34,115 nt of DNA from JACQAI01 sp035507915 (GCA_035507915.1 DATJNS010000500.1:1-34115); one strand, 5' to 3'. Shown: positions 1 to 10,534, counted from the first letter of the stretch. A program made the numbers and translations. The notes: generated from the sequence alone by a model not told the origin.

Positions 1-39
1 TGGATTTGGCAGATAGGGGCGTGCCTTGAGGAGCGGGCT

Positions 40-1743
<1,704 letters not shown>

Positions 1744-1779
1744 GGTTCCTTCGCCGCGCTCACAGCCGCCACGCCAACG

Positions 1780-1822
1780 CTGCTCGCGCGGCTGGGTTGG
1801 GGGGTGGCAGACGCGCGAGCAG
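1780..1822. repeat. Inverted repeat between convergent genes
   Basis: Perfect 11-bp arms, CTGCTCGCGCG at 1780-1790 and CGCGCGAGCAG at 1812-1822, enclose a 21-nt loop in the gap between glnS and the convergent NUDIX gene. An A-run follows on the plus strand, so there is no U-tract for either transcript in the classical sense. It may still act as a transcript end or 3' stabiliser; that is inference. Confidence 0.5.
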
Positions 1823-1895
1823 AAAAAGGCGTGGATCCTCGGCACGAGGCCGCGGATGACGGGTTGGGTCGGTGGCGACGCTTCTCCGGTCGCCG

Positions 1896-2372
1896 CTACC
1901 GCGCCGCCGTGATGCGGTGGCGGTTGAGGTAGAGGTAGAGCCCGAACTGGTCGTAGCCGATCACGTTCGGCAGCGCGAGCACCGCGTCGCCGTCGATCAG
2001 GCGCATGTCGCAGCCTTCGCCGAGCGTCATGCCGGCGACCTCGGCGGCGTCGATCTTGACCTCGTAGAAGCTCCGCATGCACGACCCGGCGCCGGCGAAG
2101 CCGAAATCGAAGCTGAAGCGGGTGAAGAAGGTGGCCGTCCCGAGCGTGTAGTCGATCTCCTCCTTGAGCTCGCGGCGCAGCGCGTCGAGCTCGCTCTCGC
2201 CGGGCTCGATGCCGCCGCCGAACAGCGCCCACGCGCCCGGATACCAGATGTGCGGGATCGGATCGCGATGCTGCATCAGGAAGCGGTGGTCGGGCGTGAC
2301 GATGATGGCGGCGACGGCGTCCGACGGGACGAGGGGGGCGGCAGACGCGGCGGGCGAAGGCGGGGTGCTCAT
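1896..2372 (-). CDS. NUDIX hydrolase
   Basis: Hydrolase of nucleoside-diphosphate-linked substrates; the substrate cannot be read from the sequence. The 158-residue product carries a NUDIX box starting at G53, with E59 and the metal-binding REL-K-EE segment at 67-72. The penultimate glycine of the consensus is D74. The N-terminus is Pro/Ala-rich for about 15 residues. The ATG at 2372 has no clear ribosome-binding site, so translation could begin slightly inside. It lies convergent to glnS and divergent from the liv operon, sharing about 130 bp of upstream DNA with livK. The family call is firm, the specific role unknown. Confidence 0.88.
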   Translation of the reverse strand: MSTPPSPAASAAPLVPSDAVAAIIVTPDHRFLMQHRDPIPHIWYPGAWALFGGGIEPGESELDALRRELKEEIDYTLGTATFFTRFSFDFGFAGAGSCMRSFYEVKIDAAEVAGMTLGEGCDMRLIDGDAVLALPNVIGYDQFGLYLYLNRHRITAAR

Positions 2373-2435
2373 CGCGCCACGCTAGCACATCGCGCGCATC
2401 CCATGCGCCGCCCACCTGCGGGTCGCCGCGCGTGC

Positions 2436-2464
2436 TTGACGTCGCCTGGACCGGCCCGCCAAGC
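2436..2464 (+). promoter_or_regulatory. Possible promoter of the liv operon
   Basis: TTGACG at 2436-2441 is a good -35-like hexamer about 60 bp before livK. The expected -10 position (about 2459-2464, CCAAGC) is poor, as is common in GC-rich alphaproteobacteria. Weak evidence from sequence alone. Confidence 0.25.
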
Positions 2465-2502
2465 TGATCGGTGAGAAGAGTCGATAGCGGGGGAAACCAA
2501 GG

Positions 2503-3672
2503 ATGCGCAAGATCACACGGATACTCGGCGCGGCACTGCTGCTCGGCGCCCTCACCGGCGGCGCGGCATTCGCCCAGGACGAGATCAAGATCGGCGGCAT
2601 CGGGCCGCTGTCGGGCGGCGGAACCGCGTGGGGATTGGCCGCCCAGCGCGGCATTCAGCTTGCGATGGACGATCTCAACGCGAAGGGCGGCATCACGGTC
2701 GCGGGAAAGAGCTACCAGTACACGCTGGTCATGTACGACGACCAGTACACCGGCCAGGGCGGCAAGTCGGCGGCCGAGCGTCTGGTCAACCAGGACAAAG
2801 TCAGCTTCATCATCGGGCCGGTCGGCTCGCCGCCGGCGCTCGGCACGATCAGCGTCACCAATCCCGCGAAGGTGCTGGCGCTGACCGACGGCTACGCGCC
2901 GCAGATCCTCAAGAACGATACGCCCGATCCGTACAACTACCGCATCTACAACACCAACCTCGAGTTCGGCCCGCCGATCATCTCGTACATCAAGGCGCAC
3001 TATCCCGAGATCAAGAAGATCGGCATCCTGGCGCCCAACGACGCGGTCGGCCAAGCGGTCGCGCCGGCGCTCGCCAACGACTACCGCAAGCAGGGCTTCG
3101 AGGTGGTGCTCGACCTGTTCGAGCGCGGCACCCAGGAGTTCACGCCCGGGATCCTGCGCATGATGGCGCAGAAGGTCGACGCCTTCGAGTTCGACGGCAA
3201 CAGCCCCGGCGATTGCGGCCTGATGACGAAGCAGATCCGGCAGGCCGGCTTCAAGGGCCACGTCATGCAGGTCGGCGGCCCCTCGATCGACGAGATCATG
3301 GAGATCGCCGGCCCGTACGCCGAGGGCTTCCTGTCCTACGACCTCTACAACTGGGAGACGCCGTTCGGCCAGCAGCTGAAGGCCAAGTACGTGGCGAAGT
3401 ACGGCAAGGGCATCATCAACGCCTTCGTGCCGTACTTCTATCACGCGGTGCTGCTGCTCAACGAGTCGATCCACCGCGCCAACTCGCTCGACACCGCGAA
3501 GGTGCGCGCCGCGCTCGACACCACCGGCGGCTACGACGCCGGCGTCTTCGAGGCGCCGATCAAGTGGGGCGGCAAGGAGCTCTACGGCGTCAACCACCAG
3601 ATGCTAAACCTGTACTATTTCTCCGAGGTCAAGGGCGGCAAGATCGTCAAGCTCGAGAAGTTCACGCCGTAG
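2503..3672 (+). CDS. Branched-chain amino acid-type ABC transporter, periplasmic binding protein
   Basis: Periplasmic binding protein (LivK/Peripla_BP_6 type) that delivers ligand to the LivHM permease. The 389-residue product has a Sec signal peptide (MRKITRILGAALLLGALTGG, then AAFAQ), with likely cleavage after AFA at residue 24. The mature protein opens with EIKIGGIGPLSGGGTAWG, the classical start of this fold. The ATG at 2503 has GGGGGA about 10 nt upstream. It is the first gene of a five-gene operon. It is followed by an 82-bp gap holding a strong inverted repeat, a common device for raising binding-protein level over the permeases. The true ligand may be an organic acid or amide, not Leu/Ile/Val, given the CoA-transferases downstream. 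Confidence 0.93.
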   Translation: MRKITRILGAALLLGALTGGAAFAQDEIKIGGIGPLSGGGTAWGLAAQRGIQLAMDDLNAKGGITVAGKSYQYTLVMYDDQYTGQGGKSAAERLVNQDKVSFIIGPVGSPPALGTISVTNPAKVLALTDGYAPQILKNDTPDPYNYRIYNTNLEFGPPIISYIKAHYPEIKKIGILAPNDAVGQAVAPALANDYRKQGFEVVLDLFERGTQEFTPGILRMMAQKVDAFEFDGNSPGDCGLMTKQIRQAGFKGHVMQVGGPSIDEIMEIAGPYAEGFLSYDLYNWETPFGQQLKAKYVAKYGKGIINAFVPYFYHAVLLLNESIHRANSLDTAKVRAALDTTGGYDAGVFEAPIKWGGKELYGVNHQMLNLYYFSEVKGGKIVKLEKFTP

Positions 3673-3682
3673 CCAGACGGAG

Positions 3683-3749
3683 GACGGACGACAGGGGACG
3701 GATGAGGGAGACGAAGCTGCGTTCCGTCCTCAGTCGCCCGTCGTCCGTC
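3683..3749 (+). repeat. Inverted repeat between livK and livH
   Basis: Arms GACGGACGACAGGGGAC (3683-3699) and GTCGCCCGTCGTCCGTC (3733-3749) pair over 15 of 17 positions with a 33-nt loop that itself contains GGATGAGG/CCGTCCTC-like repeats. The right arm ends 5 nt before the livH start codon. In RNA it would protect the 3' end of livK mRNA and could mask livH initiation. The ACGGACGAC-rich composition resembles dispersed intergenic repeats of GC-rich alphaproteobacteria. Confidence 0.6.
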
Positions 3750-3754
3750 GCCTG

Positions 3755-4624
3755 ATGTTCAGCCCCACCATCCTCGGGCAGGTCGTGGTCAACGGCGTGA
3801 GCCTGAGCGCGATCTACATCCTGGTCGCGCTCGGCTTCACGCTGCTGTTCGGCATCATGCGCGTCGTCAATTTCGCGCACGGCGAGTTCGCCATGCTGGG
3901 GGCGTTCGCGCTCTACTACCTCATGACCACGCTGCACCTGCCGTGGCTGATTGCGCTGCCGATCGCCGTGGTCGGCGTCGCGGCGGCCTCGATGGTGCTC
4001 GAATGGGCGGTGTTTCGCTGGTTCTACCAGCGCATGTTCGAGAGCATGATCGGCCTGCTCGGCCTCAGCATGATGCTGATGTTCGGCGGCGTGCTGATCT
4101 GGGACGTCTACGACCGCAACATCCCGGCGGCGTTCACCTCGGTCCTGGTGTGGGGCGACATCATCCTGCCGGTCGACCGGCTGGTCGTGCTCGTGATCGC
4201 GGTCGCGGCGCTGGTCGGCTTCTACCTGTTCATCCGCTTCACGCGCGCCGGCCTTGCCATGCGCGCCGCCGCCCAGGACGTCGAGATCGCCGAGACCCAG
4301 GGCGTCGACACGCGGCGCACCTACAAGGTCGCATTCTTCGTCGCGATCCTGCTCGCGGCGCTCGCCGGCGCGCTGTGGGGCCAGATCTACTCGGTGTCGC
4401 CGTTCCTCGGCCAACGCCCCCTCATGATGGCGTTCATCGTCGTGATCCTGGGCGGCATGGGCTCGATCCCGGGCGCGGCGCTCGGCGGCACGCTGCTCGG
4501 CTTCACGGAGAGCTTCGTCGGAACCTTCTACGGCACGGCGGCGTCGGCGTTCCTGTCGTTCGGCATCGTGGTCCTGCTCCTGATCGTGCGGCCGTGGGGC
4601 ATCCTCGGCACGCCGGAGGCCTGA
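3755..4624 (+). CDS. livH: Branched-chain amino acid-type ABC transporter permease LivH
   Basis: Inner-membrane permease of the Liv importer. The 289-residue product has about eight hydrophobic segments. It shows the LivH hallmark ALGFTLLFGIMRVVNFAHGE near residues 25-44 and a cytoplasmic coupling loop, GLAMRAAAQDVEIAETQGVD, that contacts the ATPase. The C-terminus is ILGGMGSIPGAALGG followed by a final hydrophobic segment. The ATG at 3755 has no Shine-Dalgarno sequence and sits directly behind the intergenic hairpin, so translation may depend on the upstream gene or on hairpin melting. It overlaps nothing; livM starts 1 nt after its stop codon. Confidence 0.94.
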   Translation: MFSPTILGQVVVNGVSLSAIYILVALGFTLLFGIMRVVNFAHGEFAMLGAFALYYLMTTLHLPWLIALPIAVVGVAAASMVLEWAVFRWFYQRMFESMIGLLGLSMMLMFGGVLIWDVYDRNIPAAFTSVLVWGDIILPVDRLVVLVIAVAALVGFYLFIRFTRAGLAMRAAAQDVEIAETQGVDTRRTYKVAFFVAILLAALAGALWGQIYSVSPFLGQRPLMMAFIVVILGGMGSIPGAALGGTLLGFTESFVGTFYGTAASAFLSFGIVVLLLIVRPWGILGTPEA

Positions 4625-4625
4625 G

Positions 4626-5579
4626 GTGACGCGCCGCCCGATCGTCTGGCTGGTCGTCGCCGTGGCGCTGGTCGGCTGGCCGTGGCTCACGGACGACAAG
4701 TTCCTGCACCATGTCGGCGTGCTCTTGTGCATCACGGCGATCGCGGCGTCCTCGTTGCACCTGATCGTCCGTACCGGCCATGTCAGCCTGGCGCACGCGG
4801 CGTTCATGGGCGTCGGCGCCTACGGCTCGGTGTTGAGCGTGATGAATTTCGGCTTGCCCTGGATCGCCGGCCTCGTGATCGGCACGGGAGCCGCGACCGC
4901 GCTCGCGCTCGTCGTCGGACCGATCGTGCTGCGGCTGACCGGCAAGTACTTCGTGCTGATCACCTTCCTGTTCGGCGAGATGGTCCGCATGGCGATCGTC
5001 GACCAGGCCGGGTTCACCGGCGGCTCGAACGGCATCTTCAACGTGCCGCCGCCGGCCGATTTCCTGCTGTCGACCCGCGCCTACTACTACTTCGCGCTGG
5101 CGTTCGCGGTGTGCGGCGTCGGCCTGTGCGCCCGCATCCTGAGCTCGGAGTTCGGCCGCGCGATCAACGCCATCCGCGAGGGCGAGCGGCTCGCCGAATG
5201 CTCGGGCGTGCCGGTGATCCGCATCAAGGTCACGGTCTTCGTGATCGCCTGCGCGATGGCCGGGGTCGCGGGCGTGCTGCAGGCGCATTACATCCGCTAT
5301 GTCGGGCCCGAGGGCTTTTCGATCGTGCAGTCGCTCAACCTCGTCGTCATGAACGTGATCGGCGGCATGGCGAGCCTCGCGGGTGCCCTGATCGGCACCG
5401 CCTTCATGGTCACGCTGCCCGAGCTGCTGCGCGGCTACGTCAACGTCCAGCAGATCATGTTCGGCGCGATCCTGTTCGCCACCATGGCGTTCCTGCCGGG
5501 CGGCCTGATCGAGCTCGGCCGGCGCCTGGGCGCGCTGGTGCGCGGGCGGCGCGCCGCCGCGTCGCGGGTCGCGACGTGA
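4626..5579 (+). CDS. livM: Branched-chain amino acid-type ABC transporter permease LivM
   Basis: Second inner-membrane permease, partner of LivH. The 317-residue product starts at GTG 4626, with GGAGG at 4615-4619 inside the end of livH, so the two are translationally coupled. LivM features include RTGHVSLAHAAFMGVGAYGS, LRLTGKYFVLITFLFGEM and the coupling loop GRAINAIREGERLAECSGV. The end reads GGMASLAGALIGTAF and then a hydrophobic helix. An Arg/Ala-rich tail overlaps the livG start by 4 nt (GTGA). Family assignment is clear; substrate specificity is not. Confidence 0.94.
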   Translation: MTRRPIVWLVVAVALVGWPWLTDDKFLHHVGVLLCITAIAASSLHLIVRTGHVSLAHAAFMGVGAYGSVLSVMNFGLPWIAGLVIGTGAATALALVVGPIVLRLTGKYFVLITFLFGEMVRMAIVDQAGFTGGSNGIFNVPPPADFLLSTRAYYYFALAFAVCGVGLCARILSSEFGRAINAIREGERLAECSGVPVIRIKVTVFVIACAMAGVAGVLQAHYIRYVGPEGFSIVQSLNLVVMNVIGGMASLAGALIGTAFMVTLPELLRGYVNVQQIMFGAILFATMAFLPGGLIELGRRLGALVRGRRAAASRVAT

Positions 5580-6335
5580 GCCGGCTGCTCGCGGTCGAAA
5601 GCCTGTCCCGGCGCTTCGGCGGCCTGCAGGCGGTCGCCGACATCAGCTTCGAGGTCGCCGAGGGCGAGATCCTCGGCTTGATCGGACCGAACGGCGCCGG
5701 CAAGACGACCGCCGTCAACCTGATCTCGGGCGTCCTCAAGCCGAGCGGCGGCCGCGTGCGCCTCGCCGAGCGCGACGTCACCGGATTGCCGCCCCACGTG
5801 CTGGTCGCGCGCGGGCTGGTGCGCACCTTCCAGGCGACCACCGTCTATGCCGGGCAGACCGTGCGCGAGAACCTGCTGCGCGGCGCCTTCCGTCATCTCT
5901 ATCCCGGGCTGGTCGCGAGCCTGCTCGGCACCGGGGCGGCGCGCGTGCGCCGGCTCGAGGCCGACGCGCATGTCGACGAGGTGCTGCGCTGGCTCGATCT
6001 CGAGCGCGTCCAGCACCAGGTGGCGAGCGCGCTGCCCTACGGCTTCCAGAAGGTGCTCGGCATGGCGATCGCGCTGGCCGCGGAGCCGCGCCTCATCATG
6101 CTCGACGAGCCCGCCGCCGGCCTGTCGGCCGCCGAGACCGACCACGTGCGCGACACCATCCGTCTGGTGCGCGGGCGCGGCATCTCGGTCGTCGCGATCG
6201 ACCACAACATGCGCTTCATCTCCGACCTGTGCGACCGCGTGTTCGTGATGGCGCAGGGTCGCGAGCTCGCGCAGGGCACGCCCCAGCAGGTGCTGCGCAA
6301 CGCAACGGTCATCGAGGCTTATCTCGGCAAGTCCT

Positions 6336-6355
<20 letters not shown>
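5576..6355 (+). CDS. livG: Branched-chain amino acid-type ABC transporter ATPase LivG
   Basis: Cytoplasmic ATPase energising LivHM. The start is GTG 5576, overlapping the livM stop as GTGA, which gives 259 residues. An in-frame open stretch continues upstream but is antisense-like filler inside livM. Walker A is GPNGAGKTT (37-45). The Q-loop glutamine lies in VRTFQ. The signature is LPYGFQ (153-158), a LivG-type variant of LSGGQ. Walker B is LIMLDEP (173-179) and the H-loop histidine is H210 in AIDHNMRF. Insertions after the Q-loop and the final EAYLGK match LivG. The last 20 nt overlap livF. Confidence 0.94.
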
Positions 6356-7046
<691 letters not shown>

Positions 7047-7069
7047 CCCGCAACGGTGGCGTCGAATGG

Positions 7070-7107
7070 TTGTCGTGATGCCATTTTCATGGCATCATAA
7101 ATGCCAT
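7070..7107 (+). promoter_or_regulatory. Promoter/operator of vapBC
   Basis: A perfect inverted repeat, TGATGCCAT (7076-7084) and ATGGCATCA (7089-7097), has a 4-nt spacer. A further half-site, ATGCCAT, at 7101-7107 overlaps the antitoxin start codon. TTGTCG (7070-7075) and CATCAT (7093-7098), 17 bp apart, fit a sigma-70 promoter with the palindrome between and over the hexamers. This is as expected for autorepression by an AbrB-type antitoxin. Transcription would begin close to the ATG. Confidence 0.6.
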
Positions 7108-7351
7108 GAAAACAGCCATTGACGCGGCGGGTCGCCTGGTCGTTCCCAAAGCGTTGCGGCAAGCGCTCGGTCTGAAGCCCGGTCAGCCCCTCGAGATCAC
7201 AGCTGGCGACGGACGGCTGGAGATCGAGATTGCCGCGACGCCGATGCGCCTCAAGAAGCGCGGCAAGGGCGTGATCGCGGTTCCCGATCGCAAGCTGCCC
7301 CGCCTCACGGCCGATGACGTGCGCGACACCCTGGAACGCGTTCGCCGGTGA
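7106..7351 (+). CDS. vapB: AbrB/MazE-type antitoxin (VapB)
   Basis: DNA-binding antitoxin that neutralises the adjacent PIN toxin and represses its own promoter. The 81-residue product has an N-terminal SpoVT-AbrB swapped-hairpin domain at about residues 3-45 (AIDAAGRLVVPKALRQALGL, then KPGQPLEI). The tail is basic then acidic (KKRGKG to DDVRDTLERVRR) and would wrap the toxin. There is no Shine-Dalgarno sequence before ATG 7106 and the predicted transcription start is nearly at the ATG, so the mRNA may be leaderless. The stop codon overlaps the toxin start codon by 4 nt. GC is lower than in the liv genes. Confidence 0.88.
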   Translation: MKTAIDAAGRLVVPKALRQALGLKPGQPLEITAGDGRLEIEIAATPMRLKKRGKGVIAVPDRKLPRLTADDVRDTLERVRR

Positions 7352-7752
7352 CGACGGCGGTCGACACCAGTCTCGTCGTCGCCGCCTTCGCGTCCTGGCA
7401 CGAGCGACATGAGGTCGCCCGTCGGGTGTTGGATGGCGGCGTACGTCTCGTCGAACATTGCGCGCTGGAGACGTATTCGGTGCTGACGCGCTTGCCGCCG
7501 CCGCATCGGGTTCCCGGTGGCCTGGTTCGGGCGTTCCTTGACGTTCGTTTCCCCCAACCGTTTCTACGGTTGAGCGCACGGGCTTACCGGACTTTCGTGT
7601 CGACGCTGGCCGAGCGAGGGGTCAGCGGCGGCGCCGCGTACGATGCCTTGGTCGCTGCGACGGTGGCAAACCACAGAGCCGACCTCGTCAGCTGCGATCG
7701 ACGTGCCGCCGGGATCTACGAACGGTACGGCGTCAAGGCTCGGCTTCTGTAG
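7348..7752 (+). CDS. vapC: PIN-domain ribonuclease toxin (VapC)
   Basis: Mg-dependent RNase toxin of the VapBC pair. The 134-residue product shows the four PIN acidic positions: D6 in AVDTSLVV, E41 in ALETYSVLTRLP, D99 in AYDALVAATV, and D117 in LVSCDRRA. It starts at GTG 7348, overlapping the vapB stop as GTGA, so synthesis is coupled to the antitoxin. Hand counts of two 60-nt lines give about 63% GC, below the roughly 70% of neighbouring genes, consistent with acquisition. The RNA target cannot be inferred. Confidence 0.88.
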   Translation: MTTAVDTSLVVAAFASWHERHEVARRVLDGGVRLVEHCALETYSVLTRLPPPHRVPGGLVRAFLDVRFPQPFLRLSARAYRTFVSTLAERGVSGGAAYDALVAATVANHRADLVSCDRRAAGIYERYGVKARLL

Positions 7753-8021
7753 GATCGGCCCTCGCTACCCACGCCGGTCCAGCGACACGAGCAGGCTCTG
7801 CTCATGTCACGCCCGGTATGCGATACCGGTCGGCATGACGGAGGATCTTCAGACCATGGCCCGATCGGGCGGATGGACGGCGGACGCGTGGTGCGGACCA
7901 CGGGAGAGGGCCTGCATTCCGCCTGCTGGAACAGGGCATGTCGCGCTGGCGCGACGCCGCTTCTTGGTCGTGCCGGATCGGCGGTGCTAGGCTGGTCGGC
8001 GACCCATCGGGAGGAACGCGC
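7753..8021. other. Intergenic region with two small palindromes
   Basis: This 269-bp gap holds no convincing gene. Two perfect inverted repeats follow vapC: GAGCAG-GCT-CTGCTC (7789-7803) and CCGGTAT-GCG-ATACCGG (7813-7829). A third small hairpin, GTCGCG-CTGG-CGCGAC, lies at 7940-7955. The end carries GGGAGGAA before the CoA-transferase start. The first palindrome may end the vapBC transcript and the second resembles a regulator site; both are inference. Confidence 0.4.
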
Positions 8022-9218
8022 ATGAGCCGGGCCCTAGACGGCATCCGCATCATCGACATGACGCACAACCAGGCGGGCCCCGCCTGCGCCCAGATCCTGG
8101 GCTTTCTGGGCGCCGACGTGATCAAGCTCGAGGAGCCCAAGGGCGGCGACGTCGCACGCACCAACCTGCGCGACAAGGCCAACAGCGACAGCCTGTTCTT
8201 TCTGTTCTTCAATGCCAACAAGCGCAGCCTGACCCTCAACCTCAAGACCGACGACGGCAAGGCGCTGTTCAAGAAGGTGATCGAACAGTCCGACGTGCTG
8301 CTGGAGAATTTCGGGCCGGGCGCGCTCGACCGGCTCGGCCTCGGCTACGACACGCTGTCGAAGCTCAACCCGCGACTGATCTACGCGACCATCAAGGGCT
8401 TCGGGACGTATGGGCCGTACAGTGGATTCAAGAGCTTCGAGCCGATCGCCCAGGCGATGGGCGGCGCGATGGGCGTCACCGGCTTTCCCGACAATCCGCC
8501 GACTTACGTCTTCCCGGCGATCGGCGACAGCGGCACCGGCATGCACATGGCGATCGGCATCCTGGCCGCGCTCGAGCAGCGCCACCAGACCGGGCGCGGC
8601 CAGCATGTCGAGGTGTCGATGCAGGACGCCGTCGTCAACCTCGTGCGCGTCAGCCTGCGCGACCACCAGCGCTACGGCCATCCGCCGCCGCGCGTCGGCA
8701 ACCAGCTCGGCCGCACCGTGCCGGGCACGACCTATCCGTGCGCGCCCGGCGGTCCCAACGATTACGTCTACATCTTCTCGCAGCCGCAGATGTGGCCCGC
8801 GGTCGTCAAGACCCTGGGCGAGCCCGCGCTCGCCGACGATCCGCGTTTCAAGACGCCGGAGCTGCGCTGGGAGAACCGCGCCGCGCTCGACGGCATCGTC
8901 GCGGCCTGGACGCGCCAGCGCAGCAAGCACGAGGTGCTGCGCCTGATGGGCGAAGCCGGCGTGCCGTGCGGCGCCTGTCTCGATACCGGCGAGGTGCTCA
9001 ACGATCCGCATCTCAAGGCGCGCGACATGATCGTCGACGTCGACTACCCGACGCGTGGCACCTATCAGACCGTCGGTTGCCCGATCAAGCTGTCGGACTC
9101 GCCCGCCGAGGTGACGCGCCCGCCGATGCTCGGCGAGCACACCGACGCGCTGCTCGAGAATTTGTGCGGCGTCGGTCCGGACGAGCTCAAGCGCCTGCAC
9201 GATACCGGCGTCGTCTAG
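8022..9218 (+). CDS. CaiB/BaiF family CoA-transferase (first of tandem pair)
   Basis: Class III CoA-transferase that moves CoA between carboxylic acids through an aspartyl-CoA thioester. The start chosen is ATG 8022, with GGAGGAA at 8010-8016; this gives 398 residues and the family-typical N-terminus LDGIRIIDMTHNQAGPACAQ. The likely nucleophile is D169 in IGDSGTGMHM, the same position as in formyl-CoA transferase. Other family marks are LLENFGPGALDRLGLGYD, YATIKGFG and GGPNDYVYI. It is followed after 72 bp by a paralogue, and the pair may form a heteromer or act on different acids. Donor and acceptor are unknown; formyl-CoA/oxalate is not supported specifically. Confidence 0.9.
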   Translation: MSRALDGIRIIDMTHNQAGPACAQILGFLGADVIKLEEPKGGDVARTNLRDKANSDSLFFLFFNANKRSLTLNLKTDDGKALFKKVIEQSDVLLENFGPGALDRLGLGYDTLSKLNPRLIYATIKGFGTYGPYSGFKSFEPIAQAMGGAMGVTGFPDNPPTYVFPAIGDSGTGMHMAIGILAALEQRHQTGRGQHVEVSMQDAVVNLVRVSLRDHQRYGHPPPRVGNQLGRTVPGTTYPCAPGGPNDYVYIFSQPQMWPAVVKTLGEPALADDPRFKTPELRWENRAALDGIVAAWTRQRSKHEVLRLMGEAGVPCGACLDTGEVLNDPHLKARDMIVDVDYPTRGTYQTVGCPIKLSDSPAEVTRPPMLGEHTDALLENLCGVGPDELKRLHDTGVV

Positions 9219-9290
9219 CTTTCCAGTTGGAGGCGGTCGCCCGGCGTGTCACGCTGGCGCGCCGCCAAAATATCAGGGGGAGACGCGAGA

Positions 9291-10523
9291 ATGGACGGGA
9301 ACACCGCGGTTCAGGGCTGTTTGACCGGCGTCCGGGTGCTCGATTGCACCCAGTTCGAAGCCGGCCCGTCCTGCACGGAGGCGCTGGCCTGGCTCGGCGC
9401 CGAGGTCGTCAAGGTCGAGAACCCGAAGTCGGGCGATCCCGGCCGCGCCTCGTTCGGCGGCAAGACCAAGGACGCCGATTCCTGGTACTTCCTGCTGTTC
9501 AACGCCAACAAGAAGTCGATCGCCGTCAACCTGAAGTCGCCGAGCGGCCTCAAGCTGGTCAAGGACCTGGCGCGCAAGGCCGACGTCTTCATCGAGAACT
9601 TCGCGCCGGGCGCGATCGAGCGGCTCGGGCTCGGCTACGACGTGCTGAAGGCGCTCAACCCGGGCATCATCTACGCGCAGGTGAAGGGCTTCGGCGAGGG
9701 CAGCCCGTACGAGAAGAACCTGGCGTTCGACATGATCGCGCAGGCCTGCGGCGGCGTCATGAGCATCACGGGCGAGCGCGACGGCCGGCCGAACAAGCCC
9801 GGCCCGACCTTGGGCGACACCGGCACCGGCATGCTGATGGCGATCAGCATCCTGGGCGCGCTCTATCGGCGCCAGGCGACCGGGCAGGGCCAGCGCCTCG
9901 CGGTCGCGATGCAGGACGCCATGCTGCACTACATCCGCGTCGCCTTCGCCACCACGGCGCTCAACGGCAAGCCGGCGATCCGCAACGGCCCCAAGACGAT
10001 CTCGCCGCCCAACCCGCCGGTCGGCATCTATCCCTGCAAGGGCGGCGGCCCCAACGATTACGTCTACGTCTACACCAGCCGCGCCAACCCCGAGCACTGG
10101 AAGCGCCTCCTGCAGGTCGTGGGTCGCGAGGACCTGATCGGCGACCCGCGTTACGATACGCCGCAGGCGCGCGTCGAGCGCGAGGCCGAGGTCGACGAGA
10201 TCATCGCGTCGTGGACGAGGCAGCGCACGAAGCACGAAGCCATGAAGCTGATCGGCGCAGCGGGCGTCCCGTCCGGTGCGGTCAACGACACGCTCGAGCT
10301 GCAGAACGATCCCGACTTCGAGCGGCGCGGCATCATGCAGACGATCCAGCATCCGGTTGCCGGGCCGTTCAAGATGCCGACCTGGCCGGTGCGCCACGAC
10401 GGCGCGCCCCTCAAGGTCCAACCGGCGCCGCTGCTCGGCCAGCACAACGCCGAGGTGCTCGCCGACTGGCTGGGTCTGAGCGCCGGCGACGTCGAAGGCC
10501 TGCGCAAGGAAGGCGCGCTCTAG
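9291..10523 (+). CDS. CaiB/BaiF family CoA-transferase (second of tandem pair)
   Basis: Paralogue of the preceding gene, same reaction class. ATG 9291 follows AGGGGGAGA at 9275-9283 and gives 410 residues. The catalytic aspartate is D176 in LGDTGTGMLM. It shares NANKKS, FIENFAPGAIERLGLGYD, YAQVKGFGEGSPYEKN and CKGGGPNDYVYVY with the family. Its divergence from the first copy is substantial, so the duplication is old. It is probably cotranscribed with the first copy and ends at a hairpin resembling a terminator. The position just downstream of a Liv-type importer suggests activation of an imported acid, which is inference. Confidence 0.9.
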   Translation: MDGNTAVQGCLTGVRVLDCTQFEAGPSCTEALAWLGAEVVKVENPKSGDPGRASFGGKTKDADSWYFLLFNANKKSIAVNLKSPSGLKLVKDLARKADVFIENFAPGAIERLGLGYDVLKALNPGIIYAQVKGFGEGSPYEKNLAFDMIAQACGGVMSITGERDGRPNKPGPTLGDTGTGMLMAISILGALYRRQATGQGQRLAVAMQDAMLHYIRVAFATTALNGKPAIRNGPKTISPPNPPVGIYPCKGGGPNDYVYVYTSRANPEHWKRLLQVVGREDLIGDPRYDTPQARVEREAEVDEIIASWTRQRTKHEAMKLIGAAGVPSGAVNDTLELQNDPDFERRGIMQTIQHPVAGPFKMPTWPVRHDGAPLKVQPAPLLGQHNAEVLADWLGLSAGDVEGLRKEGAL

Positions 10524-10534
10524 CGACGACGTAG

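Noticed and set aside
4682..5575. N-terminal extension of the LivG frame through livM
   Set aside because: It is an out-of-frame reading of the livM gene; the ATPase fold starts at GTG 5576.
8022..9218. Specific naming as formyl-CoA:oxalate CoA-transferase (frc)
   Set aside because: The catalytic aspartate position agrees, but that is shared across the CaiB family and there is no oxalyl-CoA decarboxylase gene nearby.
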